Of a DNA stretch of 24,415 nt, positions 16,961 through 24,415 are shown piece after piece. The stretch's first letter is position 1; each line of letters opens with the position of its first letter. The translations under genes and the position numbers were made by a program. A model generated the notes under the pieces. That model ran no database searches, was not told the origin of the DNA, and saw only the letters and a list, made by a program, of their open reading frames with translations. Source of the DNA: a virus. The stretch is taken from the IMG/VR virus record IMGVR_UViG_3300010354_000633, positions 1-24,415 of that record; one strand, given 5' to 3'.

Positions 16961-19900
16961 CTATTTTAGTCCACGAGTTCTGTATACATCAGGGGCAGTG
17001 GATAAACCTACCAATCCATTGTTAGTATTTACACTGAAATTTTCTGGATTAAATCTAGTTCTATTTTGGAAATCATAAATCTTACCCCAAGTATATCTTC
17101 CATATATTCCATTTTCATTTGTATTAGTATTAACTTGAATTGGAATATTTCCTGGTCCTGGAGCAAAGTAACATCTTACAGTCACTATTCCAGAAACTGC
17201 TGGAGTAACAGCACCAACTCTATAAACACCGTCAATGAAAGATGTTGCTGTTCCAACTTTTGATGCTGGATAGTTATTCATTCCACCGATTGATGTTGTT
17301 ATTCCAGTTAGTGCGTGTCCAACTGTAGAGTTGCTATCATAGATTACGAAATAATCACCAACTTCTAGTTGACTATTGGTAACACCAAATGTGTTTAGTG
17401 AGGAATAACCAATTCCAAGAGAAACATTGTCATATTGTTCACTACTTAATACAAAATCAATATGAGTTACTCCAACTCCAACATATTTTATGATTCCAAA
17501 ATCACCTTGTGCTTTAATTGAATATATCTTTTCAGTTGTAACATTATCACCTTCAATTATAACTGGTGGTGGTGTTGATTGAGAATAACCAAAACCAGGA
17601 TTTACTATGTTGACACTGGAAACTACCCCATTTAATACTGTAGATGTTGCAGTTGCTCTGTTATAAATTGGTTCTGCATACATCGTAGTTCCAGAAGTTC
17701 CTACCAGTAAATACCTTCCCTCTTCTGCTATAATTCTTCCTACTGGTCTTACCTCAGGTGGAGGTGGTGCAGGAATAAATGCCAAATCTTTAACTATGTT
17801 ATTCTGATTGGTAGTTCTTTCTGTCCAATAAGATAAATCTAAGGAGAATATGAGTTTATTTGCTGAAGTCAAAGCAACATAAACATCATATTCATACTTT
17901 ATATTTAAAATATCATCAGAAATATTTGGAACTATTCTGGTCCAATTTGTATTTCCAGTAGGAGAAACAAATATTGTACCATTTTGTCCAACGGCAACAA
18001 ATTGAGTGCCTGTCCAAATTACTTTTTCAAAGTTTCTAGTAGTCGGTAATTGTACTACTCTATCCCAAATATTTCCATCCATGGAGTGTAGTATTATACC
18101 ACCATCTCCAACAACAACAAACCTAACGTTATTTGTTGCAACTCCATTTAAGTTTACAAATGCTGGAGGATTTCTCTTATACAGTGCTGTAGTTCCTATA
18201 CCAACACCAGTAAATAGTCCTACTCCATCTCCAACTGCAACAAGAGTTCTTCTCAAAGATGAGTAAGCAACATCATTAAATGTATTATAATACGTAGAGA
18301 AGTTAATTATTGGATCGGGTAAACCGAGAACAACTTGCTCTTCCAACAACTTAAGTTCTGTCCAAGATGAAAGAGTAGTGTTGATACCTGTTGCGGTAAC
18401 TACCTTTGCAAATTCTCCAACTGCGTAATATCTACTCGTGTCTGCAACTGCAACAGAATTGAAATCTACTGTTTGACCATAACCAATAAATGACTGGTTC
18501 CATTCGAGTCCATTAGTTGAAATTGCCACAATACCACTAGAACCAACAGAAATGATTGGATTTCCGATAGCAACTTTATTCAATGTATATGAACTGGAAA
18601 TTCCATTATTAGTGCCTTTCCAATTATAAATTGGGTCTTTTCTTTTTATGAAAGCAGAAGAAATCGCAACAACAGGACTTGTTAATGTATTATATCCAGT
18701 TCCTTGATAAACAAGATTTAAATTGGAGATTGTTGATGCAGAAGAAACAATCGCAGTAGAAATAGCAGATTGTATATCATTTACATCCACAATATGAATA
18801 TCTCTTAAGTTTTCACTAAGAGCATCTACTTCAGTAAACAGTGGGAATGCATTGTTAACGTATATCTTTTCATCTTCTTCAAAAACACTACTAATCAATT
18901 TAGTATTTGGAGAAACTCTTGATTTCAGGTCTGGTCTAGACTTGGAGTAAAGAACACCGTTTATAATTTTATCTACAGTTTGCTTCTTCCATCTCAATGG
19001 TCTCTCTTTTGTCACATCTGTGTTTATTCCAATACTATCATAAGTAAATGTATCGAGAGAATCTGATGATATTATTTTCTTTACAACTCTTTCAAATTGT
19101 GGTCTATCTCCTGGGTCTATAATATTTTCACCAATTTGTATTGTATCTCCTTCTTTAATTGTCTTTGGTGGATCAATTTGCTCAACATCCAAATCAGAAC
19201 CTCTAAAGAATAGTACAGTACACTTCGAATTTTGTTTTGGTGCTTCAGTGAAAGTTAATCGTGAACCATTAAACGTATATGACTTTATTGGTTCCTGTAG
19301 AATGTCATTAATATACACAAACAAATTGTATTCGATTCTAATGTCTGTACTTGGGTCTGACTTCAAACTAAGAACCTCTGTAGTTCCTGCCTGAGAAACA
19401 GTTAGTGTGAACTTTTTCTTTGTCCCTGTAAAGAACGGTGATATATCATCAAACTGAATAAACTGTCCTGGATAGAATCCACTAAATTTATCAGTCAAAG
19501 TTTCTTCTACAGTAATTCTAAACTCACTAAATCCGATTCCAATATTTGGATTAGTTGTAATACCAGAAACTTTTAATACATCACCTACTTTGTAGTATAA
19601 ACCAGGATTTTCAATATTGAATCCAATTATATTTCCTTGATTTCCAACAACAACAGATGCTTTAGCACCAAATCCATTTCCATTACCTCCAGAGATATAC
19701 TCAAGTGGCAAATCACTATACCCCGTTGGTATACCAATAACAACCCTTGGTGGTAGTGATGAAGTGTATCCACTTCCAGCATTTACAATAGAAATTGAAG
19801 TTATTGTTCCACCAGTTCCAATTGTTGCAGATAGTGATGCTCCAGACCCAACATTAGATAAAATTTGAATTTTTGGTGGTGTTCTATATCCACTTCCAAA

Positions 19901-21802
19901 TCCTTTAATAGTTACTGCTGATATTGTTCCTGCTGCAGAAACAGTAACTGTTGCCCCTGCTCCCACCAATGGTTGATAACCATAACCAGTAGATATTCCT
20001 GTTCTGACAATTTTTCCTGCTCCAGGAGTACCAGTTAAAAACCTAATTCTATTTTTTCCTGGATTGTCAATTACAAAATCCGTATTTGATATTTGTGGAA
20101 TGTTGTTAATTAAAACAATAGGATTATTATTAACATCAATTGAACTAGTTAAAACAGTGTTTGTATTTGTATAAATTCCAACAATATCTTCCCCATAAGT
20201 TTGAATAAAGAATTCTGTTGAAGAGGCACCAACAAATTTAGTTGAAATGTCATCAAAGATAACGTTTTTATCATTTGGTGTTCCTGGGTCAAATTTTCTT
20301 GTAAATGCTCTTCCAGAGAATGAAGAATTTACCTTCAATCCTTCATATCCAGTAGGTCCATATGGTGCAGTAGTAAAATGTATTTCATCTTTAGATATAT
20401 TAAAATCACCTCTAAGAACAGTAACTGCTGCTCCAACAGTATGATATCCAACTCTTGACCCCAAGTATCCTCTTGTGACACTAAATGCATTTGTTGACCC
20501 TATACCTATGGTATTGATTCTAAAATATTCTGAATCAATCTGAAGAGTATCTAAAGAAGTTATTGAAGAAATTCCAGAAAGGTATATGACATCTGTAGTA
20601 ACACCTACTGTAGATACTAAAGATGGAGATAAATCTCTCTTGTATAGTGGACTTTGAATTATATTATCTACAGATATTATGGCACTTGCATTAGGATTGT
20701 CAAAAGTAAATGATTGTAATCCAGTTCCATATGAAGTTATGTTCAACTCATTTGATGTCGATAAACCAGAAACCTTATAATTATCATTATCTATTTTTGA
20801 TATGTATAGTGTAGATGGTAGTATATTTGTTCCTAAAACTTTTGGAGTTAAATATAAATCATCTGCTGGAGTTACCCCACCTACCAATGAACCAGAAATT
20901 TTAAGTTTATCAGTAAGAGCATAACCAACACCACCATTTGCAACATTAATTGAAGAAATATCACCGAACGAATTTCTAGTCACATTAAAAATAGCACCAC
21001 TTCCAAAACCAATTACAGTTGAACTAGGTACATTTGAATATGTGCTATTTGCTTGACCAACTATTCTTGTATTTGCTACTGAAGAAACTGTGAATGACAA
21101 GTCATTTGCTGGACTTGTTCCATTCATAAAAGTTCCAGAAATCGAAACAGTATCTCCAACAGCATATCCTCTTCCACCTTCTCTTAAAACTAAAGAAGTT
21201 GATATTGGATTTCCCGTTGAAGAATTATAGACAATGAATACATTAAATTTTGCTCCAGTTCCTACTCCACTTGTGGAATAGGCAGGAAATGGATCAAAAA
21301 ATCCATAAAATCTATTTTGATTTAGTGAGAAATCTGGAGTTATAGATGCAGAAGTTCCAACGATATTAGTTGAAATTGCAACATTATATCCATTTTCAAA
21401 AATAGAAGTTCCATTTCCACCTTCAACTTCCATAATAATTGAAGACTCAGTTGATGCAACTGATAGATACGGAGAACTATCTGGACCTTTTCTAACAATT
21501 AATGAACTTTCTACATATGAAGTTGTTGCAATACCTACTTTAGTTCCCAAATCTTCAGTTGTTGGAAAGTATCCAGAACCAGGATTCAAAATTGCAATTC
21601 TTCTTATAGAACCATCAACAATAACTGGATAAAAAAGACCCTCAACCAATGGTGGTTTAGTACCAAGTACTTCTATTTTTGGTGGGTCAGTAGATGCATA
21701 TCCAGTTCCACCAGATATAACATCGAATGATGAGACACCATACTCTGAATTAAAATTGGGTCTTAATACAGCACCCGATCCTGGAACTTCTCTTGTTGAC
21801 AT
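16961..21802 (-). CDS. Large baseplate-region structural protein with embedded beta-propeller (1613 aa)
   Basis: The N-terminus (MSTREVPGSGAVLRPNFN, then SSFDVISGGTGYASTDPPKI) and the block at 783-990 (FDDISPFFTGTKKKFTL, INDILQEPIKSYTFNGS, RPLRWKKQTVDKIING) match a virion protein I know from marine T4-like phages. Glycine modules of the GxGY type occur near residues 32, 75, 210, 291, 636, 676, 1034 and 1403, with a degenerate one near 734. Two 'F.G..T.F...IN...Q...D/SY' modules lie at about 515-600 and 783-870. Residues about 1068-1375 carry seven VG..G-type strands and several Asp-box-like turns (STNGLEW, SMDGNIW), suggesting a beta-propeller. The ATG follows the 76-aa stop by 6 nt with only a weak AAG-type ribosome site. 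It precedes gp8, where T4 has gp7; equivalence to gp7 is positional inference only. Confidence 0.83.
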   Translation of the reverse strand: MSTREVPGSGAVLRPNFNSEYGVSSFDVISGGTGYASTDPPKIEVLGTKPPLVEGLFYPVIVDGSIRRIAILNPGSGYFPTTEDLGTKVGIATTSYVESSLIVRKGPDSSPYLSVASTESSIIMEVEGGNGTSIFENGYNVAISTNIVGTSASITPDFSLNQNRFYGFFDPFPAYSTSGVGTGAKFNVFIVYNSSTGNPISTSLVLREGGRGYAVGDTVSISGTFMNGTSPANDLSFTVSSVANTRIVGQANSTYSNVPSSTVIGFGSGAIFNVTRNSFGDISSINVANGGVGYALTDKLKISGSLVGGVTPADDLYLTPKVLGTNILPSTLYISKIDNDNYKVSGLSTSNELNITSYGTGLQSFTFDNPNASAIISVDNIIQSPLYKRDLSPSLVSTVGVTTDVIYLSGISSITSLDTLQIDSEYFRINTIGIGSTNAFSVTRGYLGSRVGYHTVGAAVTVLRGDFNISKDEIHFTTAPYGPTGYEGLKVNSSFSGRAFTRKFDPGTPNDKNVIFDDISTKFVGASSTEFFIQTYGEDIVGIYTNTNTVLTSSIDVNNNPIVLINNIPQISNTDFVIDNPGKNRIRFLTGTPGAGKIVRTGISTGYGYQPLVGAGATVTVSAAGTISAVTIKGFGSGYRTPPKIQILSNVGSGASLSATIGTGGTITSISIVNAGSGYTSSLPPRVVIGIPTGYSDLPLEYISGGNGNGFGAKASVVVGNQGNIIGFNIENPGLYYKVGDVLKVSGITTNPNIGIGFSEFRITVEETLTDKFSGFYPGQFIQFDDISPFFTGTKKKFTLTVSQAGTTEVLSLKSDPSTDIRIEYNLFVYINDILQEPIKSYTFNGSRLTFTEAPKQNSKCTVLFFRGSDLDVEQIDPPKTIKEGDTIQIGENIIDPGDRPQFERVVKKIISSDSLDTFTYDSIGINTDVTKERPLRWKKQTVDKIINGVLYSKSRPDLKSRVSPNTKLISSVFEEDEKIYVNNAFPLFTEVDALSENLRDIHIVDVNDIQSAISTAIVSSASTISNLNLVYQGTGYNTLTSPVVAISSAFIKRKDPIYNWKGTNNGISSSYTLNKVAIGNPIISVGSSGIVAISTNGLEWNQSFIGYGQTVDFNSVAVADTSRYYAVGEFAKVVTATGINTTLSSWTELKLLEEQVVLGLPDPIINFSTYYNTFNDVAYSSLRRTLVAVGDGVGLFTGVGIGTTALYKRNPPAFVNLNGVATNNVRFVVVGDGGIILHSMDGNIWDRVVQLPTTRNFEKVIWTGTQFVAVGQNGTIFVSPTGNTNWTRIVPNISDDILNIKYEYDVYVALTSANKLIFSLDLSYWTERTTNQNNIVKDLAFIPAPPPPEVRPVGRIIAEEGRYLLVGTSGTTMYAEPIYNRATATSTVLNGVVSSVNIVNPGFGYSQSTPPPVIIEGDNVTTEKIYSIKAQGDFGIIKYVGVGVTHIDFVLSSEQYDNVSLGIGYSSLNTFGVTNSQLEVGDYFVIYDSNSTVGHALTGITTSIGGMNNYPASKVGTATSFIDGVYRVGAVTPAVSGIVTVRCYFAPGPGNIPIQVNTNTNENGIYGRYTWGKIYDFQNRTRFNPENFSVNTNNGLVGLSTAPDVYRTRGLK

Positions 21803-21808
21803 ATTATT

Positions 21809-22039
21809 TTACTTGTTATATACACCACGGGGGAATAATTGTCCTTTTGCTGGCCTTCTTCCTGTCAAATAACCAGGAGAAGATCTATCTTCATCTCTTA
21901 ATGAAATATTTCCAACGGAAACAGTTCCATTAGTTAGAGGTATCGTATAAGAAGGAGCATTTGCGGTAAACTCATAATCAACTGCTGAATTATTTCCAGA
22001 AACTTGTGGTTGGAGAGAAATAAATGTAAAATTTGCCAT
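21809..22039 (-). CDS. Small hypothetical structural-region protein (76 aa)
   Basis: I recognise no named family. Residues about 1-50 look beta-rich (MANFTFISLQPQVSGNNSAV, APSYTIPLTNGTVSVGNISL). The tail is basic and proline/glycine-rich (RDEDRSSPGYLTGRRPAKGQ, LFPRGVYNK) and probably extended. There is no signal peptide or membrane segment. The ATG shares one base with the stop of the 634-aa gene (TAATG), and GAGGA at 22047-22051 lies 7 nt upstream, so the start is well supported. It sits between two virion genes and ends 6 nt before the 1613-aa gene, suggesting a small baseplate or connector component, but nothing in the sequence proves that. Confidence 0.75.
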   Translation of the reverse strand: MANFTFISLQPQVSGNNSAVDYEFTANAPSYTIPLTNGTVSVGNISLRDEDRSSPGYLTGRRPAKGQLFPRGVYNK

Positions 22040-23943
22040 TATACGGTCCTCGCACAGAATAGAATTCCTTGAGTTTTATTTTTCTGGTTGTATGAACCAG
22101 TAATAACTGTATATACTTCTGAAGGACTTACTGTAATTGTATCTCCTTGCTGAATATTTACTCCTGGAAGATTGTAAGAGAAATCAATCAAAACGAAATC
22201 ATCTGGAAGATAATATGGAACTGGAACTAATTGACCATTTAATGGAATTCCTTTAATCACTGCATTAAAATCTAATTCATTGCTCAAGTATTGTGATAAA
22301 TTAAAGTTTCCTTTTCCTCTTTCTGGTGATTGAGATGCGCTTCTATAATATATTCTCTTGCTAGTTCCATTATAAGTACCATAATAGTATGAAGAACTAG
22401 TATAAGTATTGGAAACATAAAAATCATCAACATATCTACCAACTCTATCACTAGAAACATCTGAATTGGTATATCCAAATTCTGCTGCTCTTCTGGAAGG
22501 ATTTGTACTACTATCTGAATTAGAATTTCCAGAAATAAATGTTCTAAATCTTAAGGATGGTCTAAAGTTATCACTACTTTGAGAAACTTCAGGAATAATA
22601 TGAGTAAGTCCACTTAAAAATGCATAATCTAAATCCCATATATTGGAGGTAAAATTATGAATAAAAAATGTTCCGTAAGTATTATCTGAAATTCTCTGAC
22701 TTGAGAGTGTTGGTGCTTTATATGAAAATACAGCAAAATTTGGATCTATTGAAGACCTAAAAATATTTAAGTCAAGTCTATACCCAGTATTTGATCCAGT
22801 TCCTATTGGTTCATATCTACCAACTTGGTTATTGTATCTAGAGATACCATCATCTGAACTAGTACTTTCTAAACTATAATTTCCATCATTATTTGTTGGT
22901 CTTGCGGGTGTATCCCAACCTTCTGCTCCAACCCATCTAAGTCCCTTTGCCATACCACCAAATTGAAAAGAATTCAATTGATATGGATATGGATGGAATC
23001 CACTACCTACACTAACTATCCAATTTAACTCGGTGAAATTAGATGGTATAAGAAATTGTCTATACGTGGTTCCAAACTTTTTATTTTCATCTATAGTATG
23101 TTTGAGTACTCCCGCACTTCCCTGACCTGTTACTATTCTTTTAGCATAAAAATCAGATGTTCCCCCAAATCCAGTTGGGTTCACATCTGCAAAATCTGCA
23201 GGAAGAACAACTATTTTTCCACCATTAAAATTACTTGTATTGTCATTAATATAATATGTTCCTGCTTGTCCTACTGCTGGATTGAAATACAATGTATTAT
23301 TGGAAGTTACATAGTTATTTGCATTAAATGGAATTGAACTTGAACGGTAAGCCCATCCAGAATCATTTGTTTTTGCAAGTCCTATTTGATATCCTACAGA
23401 ATTTCTAATTGTTAAAGAATCACCTTCTCTGATTGTAATTGTAGTATTTGCTCCCCCTACAGTACCATTTCTATCTGCTCCATTTATAACAAATGAACTA
23501 GAAACTATAGAAGAAAATGTACAGGCATATGAAGCACTTCCTGTTACTGTTGCTGCTATTGATACTACTACGTCAAAATCTGAAGCACCATTAGATGCTC
23601 CTCCAATATTAGATGCAGATACTCTTACAATTTCTCCACCAGTATATCCATATCCAGGACGGTTAACAAGAACTCCGTCAATAACTCCATTATTTCTAAA
23701 AATATCAAGAGTCAATTCAGTTCCGATTCCAGTTAATGATGTTGTGGAAACATCATAATAATCATCACCTATGGTTCCGACCGTTCCACCAGCATTTGCA
23801 GTATAAGTTGATACTCCAATAACAATACCACTATCAGCATCACCATTCCAACCCAACCAAGTAAATGCTTCTTCTAATTGATTAACTAAAGTGCTGGATG
23901 CCCATCCAGGATTTATAGAAATTGATGTGGTTGTAATTGCCAT
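22039..23943 (-). CDS. Virion structural protein, glycine-module and cupredoxin-like N-terminal part (634 aa)
   Basis: The N-terminus (MAITTTSISINPGWASSTLV, NQLEEAFTWLGWNGD) resembles virion proteins of marine T4-like phages. A GxGY module (VNRPGYGYTGGEIVRVSASN) lies at about 93-112. Residues about 163-248 (ANTTITIREGDSLTIRNSVG to GTYYINDNTSNFNGGKIVVL) have the rhythm of the small cupredoxin-like domains found in marine phage structural proteins; there is no metal-binding Cys/His set, so a structural use is more likely. The middle (about 260-560) is rich in Ser, Tyr and Asn and unfamiliar to me. The end (KGIPLNGQLVPVPYYLPDDF, VLIDFSYNLPGVNIQQGDTI) is well-formed beta sequence. GGAGG at 23955-23959, 11 nt before the ATG, supports the start. 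It overlaps the 76-aa gene by one base. Location in the particle is not known. Confidence 0.78.
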   Translation of the reverse strand: MAITTTSISINPGWASSTLVNQLEEAFTWLGWNGDADSGIVIGVSTYTANAGGTVGTIGDDYYDVSTTSLTGIGTELTLDIFRNNGVIDGVLVNRPGYGYTGGEIVRVSASNIGGASNGASDFDVVVSIAATVTGSASYACTFSSIVSSSFVINGADRNGTVGGANTTITIREGDSLTIRNSVGYQIGLAKTNDSGWAYRSSSIPFNANNYVTSNNTLYFNPAVGQAGTYYINDNTSNFNGGKIVVLPADFADVNPTGFGGTSDFYAKRIVTGQGSAGVLKHTIDENKKFGTTYRQFLIPSNFTELNWIVSVGSGFHPYPYQLNSFQFGGMAKGLRWVGAEGWDTPARPTNNDGNYSLESTSSDDGISRYNNQVGRYEPIGTGSNTGYRLDLNIFRSSIDPNFAVFSYKAPTLSSQRISDNTYGTFFIHNFTSNIWDLDYAFLSGLTHIIPEVSQSSDNFRPSLRFRTFISGNSNSDSSTNPSRRAAEFGYTNSDVSSDRVGRYVDDFYVSNTYTSSSYYYGTYNGTSKRIYYRSASQSPERGKGNFNLSQYLSNELDFNAVIKGIPLNGQLVPVPYYLPDDFVLIDFSYNLPGVNIQQGDTITVSPSEVYTVITGSYNQKNKTQGILFCARTV

Positions 23944-23949
23944 TTAAAT

Positions 23950-24415
23950 TTATGCCTCCAGTTGAAGAATTGTTAGGATTGCTGTAATTGATTGTGTAGA
24001 ACCAGAAAGGTTCGTAATTGCTGCGTAAATTGTGGTGTCAGCAGGGTCATCTAAATTACCACCCATAACAAATGGAGAAACGATTTGTGTGGTAGAAATT
24101 CCAGTGGTGATGACCTCAGCAATCACTCCACTTCCAGGTAGTGGATCGGTTCCAACACTTCTGGATGCATCATTTGCTCTTGATGTACTATCAGTATATA
24201 GTCTTAACCATCCTGCAGTAGAAAGTCCAACCTTCATCAGTGCATAAGACTTAAATCCAGTAATATCAGTATTGCCAATTCCATTGTTTGCGATTGAAGT
24301 AGTCACTCCAGTTACTACAGTTCTTGATTGTAATGAACCACCAGATGCTGTAATTGTTGCAATTCCTGCACTAAATGTAACATCAAGTCCAGTTCCAAAA
24401 TCAATTGTAGTTGCA
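23950..24415 (-). CDS. Structural-region protein, 5' end outside window (partial, at least 155 aa)
   Basis: The reading frame stays open to the window edge, so the true start lies upstream. A GTG at 24304-24306 could be read as a start, but the 36 codons before it encode a typical phage motif, 'TTIDFGTGLDVTFSAGIATI', followed by TASGGSLQSRTVVTGV, so it is very probably internal. The 'DFG.GL.V.F..G.ATITA' pattern is common in marine T4-like virion proteins. The C-terminal part (GFKSYALMKVGLSTAGWLRL, YTDSTSRANDASRSVGTDPL, then VIAEVITTG and TTIYAAITNLSGSTQSITAI) looks like a compact beta domain known to recur in phage structural proteins. The stop lies 6 nt before the ATG of the 634-aa gene, so the two are in one operon. 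Function beyond virion association is unknown. Confidence 0.75.
   Translation of the reverse strand, partial: ATTIDFGTGLDVTFSAGIATITASGGSLQSRTVVTGVTTSIANNGIGNTDITGFKSYALMKVGLSTAGWLRLYTDSTSRANDASRSVGTDPLPGSGVIAEVITTGISTTQIVSPFVMGGNLDDPADTTIYAAITNLSGSTQSITAILTILQLEA

Noticed and set aside
17670-18600. Ycf48-like similarity as a host-derived photosystem gene
   Set aside because: The propeller-like stretch is inside a much larger virion protein flanked by phage modules, so it is better read as a structural domain than as a metabolic gene.
18618-18633. Inverted repeat CCAATT-AATTGG on either side of a short A/T spacer
   Set aside because: It is a short AT-rich palindrome inside coding sequence with no T-tract or gene boundary, so it is probably chance.
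23950-24306. A complete 118-aa gene starting at the GTG at 24306
   Set aside because: The frame remains open upstream to the window end and encodes a recognisable phage motif, so the GTG is most likely an internal valine.

Overview
The window is a gene-dense stretch of the late structural region of a T4-like myovirus. It is most likely a marine cyanophage of Prochlorococcus or Synechococcus. Every supported gene lies on the minus strand, so transcription runs from high to low coordinates. The phage type rests on four things: a recognisable T4 gp8 baseplate-wedge protein; large virion proteins whose conserved blocks I know from marine T4-like phages; T4-type late promoter motifs (NATAAATA); and AT-rich, tightly packed genes. 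The exact host cannot be fixed from this sequence, and a related marine phage such as a T4-like pelagiphage cannot be excluded.

Layout in transcription order. (1) 24415-21809: the 3' part of a structural gene that starts outside the window, a 634-aa virion protein and a 76-aa protein, joined by a 6-nt gap and a 1-nt overlap. (2) 21802-15364: a 1613-aa structural protein followed by the baseplate wedge protein gp8. (3) 15357-7607: a giant 2516-aa structural protein translationally coupled (ATGA) to a 67-aa coiled-coil protein. (4) 7590-6551: a 111-aa and a 235-aa beta-rich protein, again coupled by ATGA. (5) 6489-5110: a 459-aa virion protein with its own late promoter and a downstream rho-independent terminator. 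(6) 4998-145: a 1617-aa protein made almost wholly of glycine-rich repeats, probably a fibre or adhesin, in its own transcription unit. (7) 116-1: the N-terminus of a tail-fibre gene that runs off the window.

The genes appear to build the baseplate and its peripheral fibres. gp8 anchors the assignment. The 1613-aa and 2516-aa products flank it where T4 has gp7 and gp9/gp10, but that equivalence is positional inference. The most striking features are modular: a GxGY glycine module recurs in at least four proteins, including inside an enlarged gp8; a probable seven-bladed beta-propeller sits inside the 1613-aa protein; and the 1617-aa protein has a two-level repeat of about 60 units of ~20 residues, partly organised into three ~215-residue super-repeats.

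I found no tRNA, CRISPR array, integrase, transposon, reverse transcriptase or metabolic gene. No stretch over about 110 bases lacks a gene. The window reads as an ordinary though highly modular structural region, and I do not see a wholly new kind of system in it.
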